A stretch of DNA of 43,172 nt, taken from contig DJLT01000101.1 in assembly GCA_002435145.1 (NCBI GenBank), positions 1 to 43,172 of the forward strand. Reading direction: 5' to 3'. Below the pieces are notes generated by a model, which saw nothing but the letters and a program-made list of their open reading frames with translations, did no database searches and was not told the DNA's origin. This DNA is from Neptuniibacter sp. UBA6509. Its GTDB lineage: Bacteria > Pseudomonadota > Gammaproteobacteria > Pseudomonadales > Balneatricaceae. The position numbers were made by a program, and so were the translations under genes. Shown in pieces: positions 17,360-25,511 of this stretch (position 1 is the first letter of the stretch; the number at the start of each line of letters is the position of its first letter).

Positions 17360-17761
17360 TTAATCCTCTGTTTCAACTAAGATCTGTCTCGCTAGTTTCT
17401 CAATTTTTTCGAGGCCTACATCTGCTTTCTCTAGAAAGGTGTGATCGAATTGAGCTGGATTGGACCAATAGCGACCTTTGATGTCGCAGCGTTTAGCTAA
17501 TTTTGTTAATCCTATATCTGATAAGCGGAAACTAAGTTTAGTCCATATGGTAGAGAGCCTTGCTTCTTCTTGGTGGTCTTGCAGTCCAGTTTCGTTTAAA
17601 TGTCTGACATAAACGGTGGTTTCACGTGATGCAACGATCACTGATCTTAAGGCGTCGGTAGATTCCTTTTTGCGGTTGGCTCCAGCCCGCCGCAAGTTAG
17701 TGAGCCATTGGCCTAAATGCCTAAAGAGCTCTCTAAGGCCAATCTCAGTGATCGCTACCAT
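17360..17761 (-). CDS. Hypothetical protein, 133 residues
   Basis: No family is recognised. The product is a soluble, largely helical, Arg/Lys/Leu-rich protein (FRHLGQWLTNLRRAGANRKK near the N-terminus; WTKLSFRLSDIGLTKLAKRC; LEKIEKLARQIL at the C-terminus) with no signal peptide or membrane segment. Amphipathic helices suggest a helical bundle or protein-protein interaction role, but no function is assigned. It lies 48 bases from the SEC-C gene on the same strand and may be cotranscribed with it. Confidence 0.65.
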   Translation of the reverse strand: MVAITEIGLRELFRHLGQWLTNLRRAGANRKKESTDALRSVIVASRETTVYVRHLNETGLQDHQEEARLSTIWTKLSFRLSDIGLTKLAKRCDIKGRYWSNPAQFDHTFLEKADVGLEKIEKLARQILVETED

Positions 17762-17809
17762 GTATCGATTCTCCGTATTCCATTACAGTGAAGAGTAAAA
17801 TTTAGAGGA

Positions 17810-18151
17810 TTAACCGCAACATTTTTTGTACTTTTTACCGCTTCCGCAACTACAAGGTTCATTACGCGCAGGCGTCTTTTCTAGTTTAACGGTTCCTGCC
17901 GTTTGAAGTAGCGCGGTTAATTCACTAATCGATTCAACGGCCTTATTATCAGTATCAACGGTGATAACTGCATATAAGTTGGCTTCGGTAAGCATTTTTT
18001 CAACTTCTTGCTTACGTTCTTCCGATGTCACTGTCAGTGTTAGAGGGTATTTTTTGCTCCCCTTTTTTTGTGCCGCATTTGTCGAGTAACCCTCTTTAAC
18101 ATGGTTTTGACGTGCGTCTTGGCGACCTTTGAAGAAAAACTTATCAGACAT
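17810..18151 (-). CDS. SEC-C motif protein, PBPRA1643-like
   Basis: A 113-residue protein ending in a SEC-C zinc-binding motif (ARNEPCSCGSGKKYKKCCG, Cys100, 102, 111 and 112). It begins MSDKFFFKGRQDARQNHV and has a central ACT-like stretch (YPLTLTVTSEERKQEVEKML). This matches the small SWIM/SEC-C family named after Photobacterium PBPRA1643. SEC-C motifs bind zinc and in SecA contact SecB and ribosomes; the role of this small family is not known. The next upstream gene on the strand is phnN, about 150 bases away. Confidence 0.88.
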   Translation of the reverse strand: MSDKFFFKGRQDARQNHVKEGYSTNAAQKKGSKKYPLTLTVTSEERKQEVEKMLTEANLYAVITVDTDNKAVESISELTALLQTAGTVKLEKTPARNEPCSCGSGKKYKKCCG

Positions 18152-18304
18152 TTCAGAACCTTTTAAAGCGAGTAGTTTAAAGCGTAAATAGGGGATGATC
18201 GCTGCCTAAGTTAAGTAGCAGTGATTTTCAGGGGGAGTGTAACACGTTGGAACTAGCTGTTGAGGTTCACCTTGATGTCACTTTGCTTCTTAGGCGCTAT
18301 CTGT

Positions 18305-18865
18305 TTATGCAGTTGTGCGACCGTGGGTGATAATATCCATTAATGTCTCAATTCCTTGCTCAAGCGCGCCGCTGTTATCTATAAAGAGTGTGCTATCCGG
18401 CATTTGGTGTAAAAGCTCTGCATGACGTTGAAGGCGTTTATCTATCTCTTTAGCGGATTCTCGGCCTCGATTTTCAAGGCGGTGGCGAAGTTGGTCGCTA
18501 TCAATCGTTATCATGATGGGAGTAATGGCGCTGAAGTTATTGAGAGCTTTTGGTAGATACTCCCTAGAACCGTTCATGATGACATTCAAGCCGTGGTTCA
18601 CCCATACTTCCACCTCTTTACCAATTCCGTACAGGTGGCCATGTGACGCCCAATGCATACAGAACATTCCAGTGTCACGCCTTAGCTCGAATTCTGATTC
18701 TGTCAGGTGAATATGGTTTTCACCACCGGCATCTGCGGCGCGGGTAATATAGCGGTGTGCAATAAAGGCTTTATGGCTATGTTCAAGCCGATGGCGGCAG
18801 CCCTGTAATAGAGAGTCTTTGCCCGAGCCTGAAGCCCCCATCAAATAGTACAAATGTCCGCTCAT
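18305..18865 (-). CDS. phnN: Ribose 1,5-bisphosphate phosphokinase (PhnN)
   Basis: A 186-residue P-loop kinase of the guanylate-kinase-like PhnN family, which makes PRPP from ribose 1,5-bisphosphate and ATP in the C-P lyase pathway. Walker A is GASGSGKD (residues 10-17). Family stretches include HRYITRAADAGGENHIHLTE, FCMHWASHGHLYGIG and the lid-like RGRESAKEIDKRLQR. No other phn gene is nearby, so it is stand-alone and may serve as an alternative PRPP source or work with a phn operon elsewhere. Confidence 0.9.
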   Translation of the reverse strand: MSGHLYYLMGASGSGKDSLLQGCRHRLEHSHKAFIAHRYITRAADAGGENHIHLTESEFELRRDTGMFCMHWASHGHLYGIGKEVEVWVNHGLNVIMNGSREYLPKALNNFSAITPIMITIDSDQLRHRLENRGRESAKEIDKRLQRHAELLHQMPDSTLFIDNSGALEQGIETLMDIITHGRTTA

Positions 18866-19089
18866 TAGTTTTTATCATCCACTGAAAATTCAAGCTTTTC
18901 ATTTTAGCGTTAATAGATCGCGCTATAAGAGAAAGCATGAATAGATATGCTTGGCGCACTATTTTATAACATGCTTCCTCATGATAGGAAGGAGGTCGAT
19001 ATTTTTAAAAGGTTTAATTGACAATCTCTGTTGGGTGACTGCTTATAAGCGTAAAGTGCTTGTAAACGTATAGGTAAGCGTACTTAAGA

Positions 19090-19311
19090 TTACTTGAGCC
19101 AAAATGGCTTAGCGGCTTCATGCTTGGCTTGTTTATTTGTTTTTCCTATATCCATTAATTGTTCAGGGGAGAGTTGAGCTAACTCTCTTCTTGAAATGTA
19201 GTTTTGTCGCCATAAATGTACCTTCTGCTTAACTTTATCAGTTAAGTTATAGATGCTCTGAAAGGCGAGCTGTAAAGGTGAATTATTTTTCAGTAAAAGA
19301 GTAAGTTGCAT
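19090..19311 (-). CDS. DUF1127 small protein
   Basis: A 73-residue basic protein whose second half is a DUF1127 (YjiS-like) domain: WRQNYISRRELAQLSPEQLM, then DIGKTNKQAKHEAAKPFW. Small DUF1127 proteins in other bacteria affect phosphate/carbon metabolism or RNA turnover; the role here is unknown. It is divergent from a GcvA-type LysR gene, a common pairing that suggests the regulator controls it. Confidence 0.85.
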   Translation of the reverse strand: MQLTLLLKNNSPLQLAFQSIYNLTDKVKQKVHLWRQNYISRRELAQLSPEQLMDIGKTNKQAKHEAAKPFWLK

Positions 19312-19349
19312 AGTTACGCCCCAATTTAGTTACGTTTTCATCATTTTGT

Positions 19350-19373
19350 CGCCAATTTTTCTATATTTTGGTG
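19350..19373. promoter_or_regulatory. Candidate LysR operator between the DUF1127 and LysR genes
   Basis: CGCCAA-N12-TTGGTG is an interrupted inverted repeat (one mismatch) in the 137-base divergent spacer. Size and placement suit a LysR regulator site controlling both genes. The evidence is symmetry and position only. Confidence 0.3.
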
Positions 19374-19448
19374 TTTTTCTTGCTATGCTGACAAACGATA
19401 TATTTTTAAGATCAATTAAGAAAAACTTAACCATTAGGCGGTGCAATT

Positions 19449-20390
19449 ATGGAAAGGCTCCCACCTCTTAACGCACTGCGTGTCTTTCAGATTGCGGCTG
19501 AGCAGGAAAGCTTTAAGCATGCATCTGAAAAGCTGCATGTCACACAAGCAGCCATTAGCCAGCAGATAAAACTGTTAGAAAAGTTTTTTGGTGAAAAGCT
19601 GTTTGTCCGCTTGAATCGCGAAGTTAAATTAACACCTTCCGCTGAGAGGTTATTACCTTATGTGCAGAAGGCCTTTCTGTTGCTAGAGGAGGGAAGTAAG
19701 AGTTTTGAGCAGGATCCATTTCCCCACCAATTAAAAATAACTTCGGTTCCTTCTTTTGCTGCACGTTGGTTAATCCCTCGGCTGGGTGATTTTCAAGCGT
19801 TACATCCTGATTTGACTAGTTTTGTTTCGACATCCTGCGATCTACATGATTTCTCCGATGATTCGCAAGATATAGCAATTCGTTTTAGTTCAGGTGGGTT
19901 TCCTGGATTAGAGGAAGAGGTGATCTGTAAAGATTATATAATGCCTCTATGCCATCCTATGCTTTTAGATAAAGTGACATCTATGAGATCAGGTTTGGCA
20001 ACAGAGTTACAAGAGCTTCCCCTATTAATCGATGAATCACCCGAGTTAGCGAGTGTTAGTCAGGCGTTTAAAGAGCTCTTTGGTCCGAAGAGTTCCATCG
20101 CTTTGCAGGTTGTTGATGCCAACCTGCTCATGGATGCTGCGCTAAATGGCCAAGGAATTGCCCCTATACGTTATAGTCTTGCATTTGAATTGATACAGCG
20201 TGGCCAATTGGTTTGCCCTTTAAATGTGTATTGGGATTCACCTTACACATACTTCCTTGTAGCGCCTGAACAACATTTTAGCCGCCCTAAGGTCGCTGCA
20301 TTTACCCACTGGCTTAAAGGTCAAATTGCGATTATTGAAGAGCAATGGTCGGAGTTTTCTAGTCAGACTAAGCTACGTAACATCAGTTAG
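19449..20390 (+). CDS. LysR-family transcriptional regulator, GcvA-like
   Basis: A 313-residue regulator beginning MERLPPLNALRVFQIAAEQES, the GcvA/AmpR/TrpI-type N-terminus. The helix-turn-helix is SFKHASEKLHVTQAAISQQI, followed by LLEKFFGEKLFVRLNREVKL. The effector domain shows the subgroup pattern SVPSFAARWLIPRLGDFQ, DIAIRFSSG and DANLLMDAALNGQGIA. The likely target is the divergent DUF1127 gene. The downstream neighbour is the transporter-like sensor kinase 295 bases away, but it has its own promoter-like elements. Confidence 0.92.
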   Translation: MERLPPLNALRVFQIAAEQESFKHASEKLHVTQAAISQQIKLLEKFFGEKLFVRLNREVKLTPSAERLLPYVQKAFLLLEEGSKSFEQDPFPHQLKITSVPSFAARWLIPRLGDFQALHPDLTSFVSTSCDLHDFSDDSQDIAIRFSSGGFPGLEEEVICKDYIMPLCHPMLLDKVTSMRSGLATELQELPLLIDESPELASVSQAFKELFGPKSSIALQVVDANLLMDAALNGQGIAPIRYSLAFELIQRGQLVCPLNVYWDSPYTYFLVAPEQHFSRPKVAAFTHWLKGQIAIIEEQWSEFSSQTKLRNIS

Positions 20391-20453
20391 CTTAAGTCTT
20401 TGCATCAAGTACACCACATTATTCATCTTGTTATATAGTCCCCTTACTCTTTA

Positions 20454-20469
20454 TGGCATGAACACTGCA
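20454..20469 (+). promoter_or_regulatory. Sigma-54-like -24/-12 element upstream of the hybrid kinase gene
   Basis: TGGCATGAACACTGCA has GG and GC in the exact spacing of the sigma-54 consensus TGGCAC-N5-TTGCA, with two mismatches. A start near 20481 would leave a leader of about 200 bases before the ATG at 20686. The NtrC-like sites lie downstream of this element, an unusual but possible arrangement. Confidence 0.35.
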
Positions 20470-20505
20470 CTGAATAAATGCAATTAATTTTGCTGAGCGG
20501 TTGTT

Positions 20506-20528
20506 TTGATTTTTTTCAATAAAATCAA
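20506..20528. other. AT-rich perfect hairpin upstream of the hybrid kinase gene
   Basis: TTGATTTT-tttcaat-AAAATCAA is an eight-pair inverted repeat 116 bases after the LysR stop. It could be an operator or part of the leader. No T run follows, so it is not a convincing terminator. Confidence 0.3.
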
Positions 20529-20579
20529 CAGTATTTAATCTGATTGAGCTAAACGGCTTTAACCTCTCTATAGGTTGAG

Positions 20580-20617
20580 TGCACCGTTATGTTCCTTTTG
20601 TGCGCCTTTCTGGTGCG
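20580..20617. promoter_or_regulatory. Two tandem NtrC-like sites upstream of the hybrid kinase gene
   Basis: The stronger site, TGCGCC-TTTCT-GGTGCG (20601-20617), matches the NtrC pattern TGCACC-N5-GGTGCA with one mismatch per half. The other begins with a perfect TGCACC (20580-20585) and has a poor right half (GTTCCT at 20591-20596). The two start exactly 21 bp apart, two helical turns, as for cooperative NtrC dimers. This would place the kinase gene under general nitrogen control. Confidence 0.45.
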
Positions 20618-20685
20618 GATTGCGTGTGCGTATTAAGAATAAGCATGTATAGGAATGGATCGTGTTACCAGGGTGAGTGTAAACA

Positions 20686-23600
20686 ATGAGTGCTTCTCAA
20701 CGTATCTTAAAAGAACGCCGACACTACAATAAGTGGGTTGCAAACCAAACTTTAGAAGACTATGCGTTGCGATTTACCGCTGTGAACGGGCGTCATATGA
20801 GTATCGCTAAAGTAGGTATCACTGCACTAGGTGCGACCTCCTTTTTAGCGCTTGAAGGTTTAGCCGCAGTGGCAACACTGAGTTATGGTTTTACAAACAC
20901 TCTTTGGGCCATGTTGGCCGTTTGTTTAGTACTATTTTTCACTGGATTTCCAATTGCTTACCATTGCGCTAAGCATGGCTTGGATATAGATCTGCTGACA
21001 AGGGGGGCTGGCTTTGGTTATCTTGGTTCAACCATTACGTCTCTTATCTACGCCTCTTTTACGTTCATTTTCTTTGCTATTGAAGCCGCTATTTTGGCAT
21101 CGGCTTTCCATCTATTATTGGGTATTCCTCTTTTCATTGGTTATATCATTTGTGCTGTTGCCGTTATTCCTATTGTGACTCATGGTATTACCGCAATAAG
21201 TAAATTTCAGGTAAGTACACAGTTTGTTTGGTTGTTACTGCAGTGTTCTGCGTTGGCTGTAGTTTTAGTTTATGAATATGACAATTTAGCGGGCTGGACT
21301 AACTTTGTGTCCCCGCAGGCGCCAGCAGGTGGTGAATTTAATTTGGTACTGTTTGGTTCTGCGGTATCTATATTAATTGCGTTAGTCGCACAAATTGGAG
21401 AGCAGGCGGATTATTTGCGGTTTATGCCGCCTAAAACTGAACAGAATAAAAAGCGGTGGTGGTTTTGGTTGGTATTGTCTGGGCCCGGATGGGTTTGGGT
21501 GGGGCTGATCAAAATGTTGCTAGGCTCCTTTTTGGCCTACCTCGCTTTTACTCAGTTGATGCCGTTTGAACAAGCGACTAATCCAACGTATATGTATCAA
21601 CGCGTTTTTATGCAGTTAACTGAATCACCTGCATTCGCCTTAATATTGGCTGCGATTATGGTCATTCTGTGCCAGATGAAAATTAATGTAACTAACGCTT
21701 ATGCAGGTTCTATTGCGTGGTCTAATTTTTTCTCTAGATTGACGCATAGCCATCCAGGGCGTGTTGTCTGGTTGGTATTTAATGTGTCTATAGCGCTATT
21801 GTTAATGGAGCTTGGAATCTATCAGGCTTTGGAAGCAATATTGGGAAGCTTCGCTATTTTAGCTTTGGCTTGGCTAGGTTCTTTATCTGCTGATCTATTA
21901 ATTAATAAACCCTTGGGTTTAAGCCCTAAATTCATTGAATTTAAACGTGCACACCTTTATGACATTAATCCTGTTGGTTTAGGCTCAATGTTGATCTCGA
22001 CTGTACTTGGTATTTTGGCCTACCTAGGGGTAATGGGGGAAAGTGCCCAATACTTGTGCCACTTTGTTACATTACTGAGTTGTTTTATTTGTGTACCCGT
22101 GATCGCGTTACTAACAAAAGGGCGCTATTACATAGCAAGAGCGGCGTCAGATTTAAGCCCCTATTATCATGATTGTGACAATTCAACTCCATGCTCAAAA
22201 CCTTCGGTAACCTGTGGTATTTGTGAAAATGATTTTGAGCAAGAAGATATGAGTTATTGCCCTGCTTACCAGCAGCCAATCTGTTCTTTATGTTGCTCTT
22301 TAGATGTTCGCTGTCTTGATGGGTGCAAACCTAAGTCTGGAATATCGAGGCATTTTTTAAAGTTTTTATACGGTTTTCTTTCCAAAGGTTTTGTCCGTGG
22401 TCTTTATTCAAGGTTTGGCCGGTTTGTCGCTTTAGTTATAAGTGTTAATGGGCTGCTAGGTGCACTTTTACTGTTGATTTATACTCAAATGCAGCCAGCG
22501 AATATGTCAGAAGTTCTGTTGCTGGAAAAAACATTTATATCGCTTTTCGTTACGCTGTTTATTGCCTCAGGAATTGTTATTTGGGTTTTTCTTTTGGCCC
22601 ATGAGAGTCGAATTACTGCGCAGAAAGAGTCAAATAGGCAAAGTTTAAAGTTGATACGTGAGATTGATGCTCATGAGCAAACAGACCAAGAGTTACAGCA
22701 AGCAAAGGAATATGCGGAACGGGCCAATGAAGCTAAAAGCCGATATCTCACAGGCATCAGTCATGAACTTCGAACGCCATTGCAATCTATTTTGGGCTAC
22801 GCGCAATTACTCGGCGATAAGGAAAGCATGGCCGATGAACACAAACGAGGATTAAACATTATCCATCGTAGTGGTCAGTATTTAACGGATCTTATCGAAG
22901 GTCTGTTAGACATCTCTAAAATAGAAGCGGGTCGCTTAGACCTATATCGTAATCAGGTTCGGTTACCTGAGTTGATTGACCAGTTATCACAAATGTTCAC
23001 CGTACAAGCGAATCAAAAGCACTTGGTTTTAAATTGCCGGATTCATAATCCATTACCTGATGTTGTTATCGCTGATGAGAAAAGGTTGCGTCAAATCTTG
23101 ATAAACCTCTTATCTAATGCGGTTAAGTATACTCCTTCAGGCACGATTGATTTTGAGATATTTTATCGTAATCAGGTGGCAGAGTTTCGAATTACTGATA
23201 CGGGCCCGGGTATAGAAAAATCACAATTAGAACGTATTTTTGATCCATTTGAACGTGTCAGAAATAGAGACACTGCCAATCTCCCCGGTACGGGTTTGGG
23301 GCTAACCATTGTGAAACTATTAACCGAAATCATGGGGGGAGATTTACAGGTTGAGAGTGAATTAGGCAGTGGTTCAGAATTTAAAGTGAGTCTTTTACTT
23401 CCTTGGGTCGACGTTAGCACCATTGAAGAACCAAAGTTAAAAAGGGTCATAGGGTACGAGGGGCTGCAGCGGACAGTATGTATCGTTGATGATGATCCTG
23501 TGTTACGTGGTTTGTTGTCTGACCTATTAATACCTATCGGATTTAATACTGTTGAAGCGCATGATGCTCCAAGATGCCTGGAACTCGTTGAGCAAGTTCA

Positions 23601-24150
23601 TATAGATCTCTTTTTAATGGATATTTCGATGCCTGGAATGAGTGGGCTGGAATTAGTCCATAAGCTTCGAGAGCAGGGGAATGTAAAACCCGTCATTATG
23701 TTGTCAGCAGATGCCCATGAGTATAATAGGAAGGATGACTATCAAGCTGATTATGATGACTATTTAGTAAAACCTGTAAGTAATCATCAGCTTTTCGACA
23801 AAATTTCACAGTACTTAGAGCTGGAATGGATCTATCGGAATGAGATGAAAGGAGGGTTAAGTCAGCAGGGGCATTTAAGTAATGGTGTTCCGTCTATTCC
23901 TGTAATTGAGGCTAGTTCCTCTAATATGACTCCAAATCAATCCTTAGATTCCACGTTACCTAAGCACGCTCTTCTATTGGAATTAAAAGCCTATGCGCAA
24001 ATGGGATACCAAAAAGGGGTAAATGCGACCTTAAAACAGATTTTAAATGAGAACCTCTTGGATGAAAGCTCTTTCAGACAATTGGAACAATTGAGCCAAG
24101 GGTTTCAGTTTGAAAAATTAGCGCTACATATTGAGGCATATTCTGTATGA
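20686..24150 (+). CDS. Transporter-domain hybrid sensor histidine kinase with a Cys-rich linker and receiver
   Basis: A 1154-residue membrane receptor. Residues 1-490 form a complete transporter-like domain of about 12 helices (N-terminal NKWVANQTLEDYALRFT, then LLTRGAGFGYLGSTITSLIY), best read as NCS1/purine-cytosine permease-like and distinct from the SSS domain of CbrA/CrbS. Residues 497-547 carry a cysteine cluster (C503, 510, 513, 525, 533, 536, 537, 543, 547) with CxxC and CxxCC pairs, likely metal-binding. Two more helices (about 575-640) precede a linker helix, the H-box SHELRTPLQ with phospho-accepting H693, the N-box LINLLSNAVKYTPSG, G1 DTGPGIE and G2 GTGLGLTIVK. A receiver follows (VDDDP, phosphorylatable D979, KPVS), then a helical tail without an obvious HPt histidine. 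It overlaps the next gene in ATGA. The ligand is unknown; downstream urea genes suggest a nitrogenous solute. Confidence 0.9.
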   Translation: MSASQRILKERRHYNKWVANQTLEDYALRFTAVNGRHMSIAKVGITALGATSFLALEGLAAVATLSYGFTNTLWAMLAVCLVLFFTGFPIAYHCAKHGLDIDLLTRGAGFGYLGSTITSLIYASFTFIFFAIEAAILASAFHLLLGIPLFIGYIICAVAVIPIVTHGITAISKFQVSTQFVWLLLQCSALAVVLVYEYDNLAGWTNFVSPQAPAGGEFNLVLFGSAVSILIALVAQIGEQADYLRFMPPKTEQNKKRWWFWLVLSGPGWVWVGLIKMLLGSFLAYLAFTQLMPFEQATNPTYMYQRVFMQLTESPAFALILAAIMVILCQMKINVTNAYAGSIAWSNFFSRLTHSHPGRVVWLVFNVSIALLLMELGIYQALEAILGSFAILALAWLGSLSADLLINKPLGLSPKFIEFKRAHLYDINPVGLGSMLISTVLGILAYLGVMGESAQYLCHFVTLLSCFICVPVIALLTKGRYYIARAASDLSPYYHDCDNSTPCSKPSVTCGICENDFEQEDMSYCPAYQQPICSLCCSLDVRCLDGCKPKSGISRHFLKFLYGFLSKGFVRGLYSRFGRFVALVISVNGLLGALLLLIYTQMQPANMSEVLLLEKTFISLFVTLFIASGIVIWVFLLAHESRITAQKESNRQSLKLIREIDAHEQTDQELQQAKEYAERANEAKSRYLTGISHELRTPLQSILGYAQLLGDKESMADEHKRGLNIIHRSGQYLTDLIEGLLDISKIEAGRLDLYRNQVRLPELIDQLSQMFTVQANQKHLVLNCRIHNPLPDVVIADEKRLRQILINLLSNAVKYTPSGTIDFEIFYRNQVAEFRITDTGPGIEKSQLERIFDPFERVRNRDTANLPGTGLGLTIVKLLTEIMGGDLQVESELGSGSEFKVSLLLPWVDVSTIEEPKLKRVIGYEGLQRTVCIVDDDPVLRGLLSDLLIPIGFNTVEAHDAPRCLELVEQVHIDLFLMDISMPGMSGLELVHKLREQGNVKPVIMLSADAHEYNRKDDYQADYDDYLVKPVSNHQLFDKISQYLELEWIYRNEMKGGLSQQGHLSNGVPSIPVIEASSSNMTPNQSLDSTLPKHALLLELKAYAQMGYQKGVNATLKQILNENLLDESSFRQLEQLSQGFQFEKLALHIEAYSV

Positions 24151-25058
24151 ATACGGTTTTGGGTAAAGAGATTGTTTTAGTGGTTGATGACTCACCTGAT
24201 GCCCTTAGTTTGATTAATGATGCGCTTGAAGATGCGGGTATGGATGTATTGGTCGCGTTGGAAGGTAGGCAGGCTTTAACCATTGCCAAGCGTATAAGAC
24301 CTGACATTATTTTATTAGATGCCATCATGCCCAATATGGATGGTTTTGAAACTTGTCATGCACTTAAATCTGATCCTGCTTTAGCAACCATTCCAGTTAT
24401 TTTCATGACGGGGTTAACAGATACTGAGGATGTGGTTAAAGGTTTAGAGGTGGGTGGAGTTGATTATCTTACAAAACCGATTAACCCAAGTGAACTGCTT
24501 GCACGTATGAAAGTGCATCTCTCTAATGCACGTCAAGCTGTCAGTGTTGAGTCTGCTCTTGATAGTAGTGGTCAGCACTTAATTACTGTCAGTGCTGAAG
24601 GTCAGCTTTTATGGGGGACACCTCAAGCGTATGCGTTACTGGCAAAGGCCGAGATTGATCCTGAAACTCAAAAAACATTTCTTGCGCCTCAAATACATGC
24701 TTGGTTGTCTAGCTCGGGATTCATGCAAGATTCAAATTTAAAGCTTGTTCATCTCGATTATCCAATTGAATTGAAATTGGTAGATAAGCAGATGAATGGT
24801 GAGTATCTTATTCGCTTAATCGATGGCAATCGCTTATCGGGTGCTGCTTTGTTAAAAGTAAAGTTAGCGATAACAGATAGAGAATCTGAAGTGCTGCATT
24901 GGATTGCCAACGGAAAAACAAATCGTGAAATTGCAGAGATTCTAGAAATGAGCCCTCGTACCGTAAATAAACACCTAGAGCAGATTTTTCCTAAGCTTGG
25001 AGTCGAGAATAGGACCGCAGCAGCAGGGGTTGCGTTAAGAGTCATTACCTCTGATTGA
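24147..25058 (+). CDS. Response regulator: receiver plus LuxR-type DNA-binding domain
   Basis: A 303-residue regulator. The N-terminal receiver has the acidic pocket DD (14-15), phospho-acceptor D58 in LLDAIMPNMDGFE, the switch Thr in IFMTGL and Lys in LTKPINP. A middle region (about 125-230) resembles a helper domain found in other REC-LuxR proteins. The C-terminal LuxR helix-turn-helix is intact (ITDRESEVLHWIANGKTNRE, then IAEILEMSPRTVNKHLEQIF). It starts inside the stop of the kinase gene (ATGA), so the two are translationally coupled and form a two-component pair. The predicted output is transcription of the urea gene block. Confidence 0.93.
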   Translation: MNTVLGKEIVLVVDDSPDALSLINDALEDAGMDVLVALEGRQALTIAKRIRPDIILLDAIMPNMDGFETCHALKSDPALATIPVIFMTGLTDTEDVVKGLEVGGVDYLTKPINPSELLARMKVHLSNARQAVSVESALDSSGQHLITVSAEGQLLWGTPQAYALLAKAEIDPETQKTFLAPQIHAWLSSSGFMQDSNLKLVHLDYPIELKLVDKQMNGEYLIRLIDGNRLSGAALLKVKLAITDRESEVLHWIANGKTNREIAEILEMSPRTVNKHLEQIFPKLGVENRTAAAGVALRVITSD

Positions 25059-25115
25059 ATAACCATTCGGCTCGGTGCTCTTCAATTGGATTCATAAAAG
25101 GTTGATGAAAAGTTA

Positions 25116-25487
25116 ATGCGAAAAAGTGATAAGAAGATTGAAAATAAATTGCGAGAACAGCTGACAAAAGTATGTGATAAAGCGTTAGCAGAGATAGAGG
25201 GTTTCGAGTGGTTAACGCATGATGTGAACTATGCGAATTTCCCTGATTCTTTAAGAGTTATCTGTATTTTTAAATGTCGCGAAGATATAGAACAAATGAT
25301 CAAATCTGGTCTAGACCTAGAGCTTTATTCTTGTGTTAAAGCCCAGTTGGCTGCTGTACAAATAGATCTTAAAAAGGTGTCAGCTCATACGGTATTTGAT
25401 TCTGAAGAGATGTGTGATTTAGAGCATGGAGGGCAGTGGGCTGAACGGATTAAACAGCGTCATCTAGGCCAACGTAAACTTCATTAG
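25116..25487 (+). CDS. Small conserved-looking hypothetical protein
   Basis: A 123-residue soluble protein of unknown function. It begins with a charged helix (KSDKKIENKLREQLTKVCDK), followed by a mixed alpha/beta core (GFEWLTHDVNYANFPDSLRV, then ICIFKC), and ends EHGGQWAERIKQRH. It contains four cysteines but no paired metal motif. It lies 57 bases after the response regulator on the same strand and may be cotranscribed. A strong hairpin spans its stop codon. Codon use and composition match its neighbours. Confidence 0.75.
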   Translation: MRKSDKKIENKLREQLTKVCDKALAEIEGFEWLTHDVNYANFPDSLRVICIFKCREDIEQMIKSGLDLELYSCVKAQLAAVQIDLKKVSAHTVFDSEEMCDLEHGGQWAERIKQRHLGQRKLH

Positions 25488-25499
25488 TGTACGTTGGCC
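25467..25499. terminator. Ten-pair hairpin between convergent genes
   Basis: GGCCAACGTA (25467-25476) and TACGTTGGCC (25490-25499) form a perfect ten-pair stem with a 13-base loop containing the stop codon of the small hypothetical gene. It lies between convergent genes, so bidirectional termination is likely, although neither side has a long T tract. Confidence 0.5.
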
Positions 25500-25511
25500 A
25501 CAACAAACTAA

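Noticed and set aside
19038-19050. GCTTATAAGC palindrome as terminator or operator
   Set aside because: It is a 10-base self-palindrome with no loop, T tract or positional logic.
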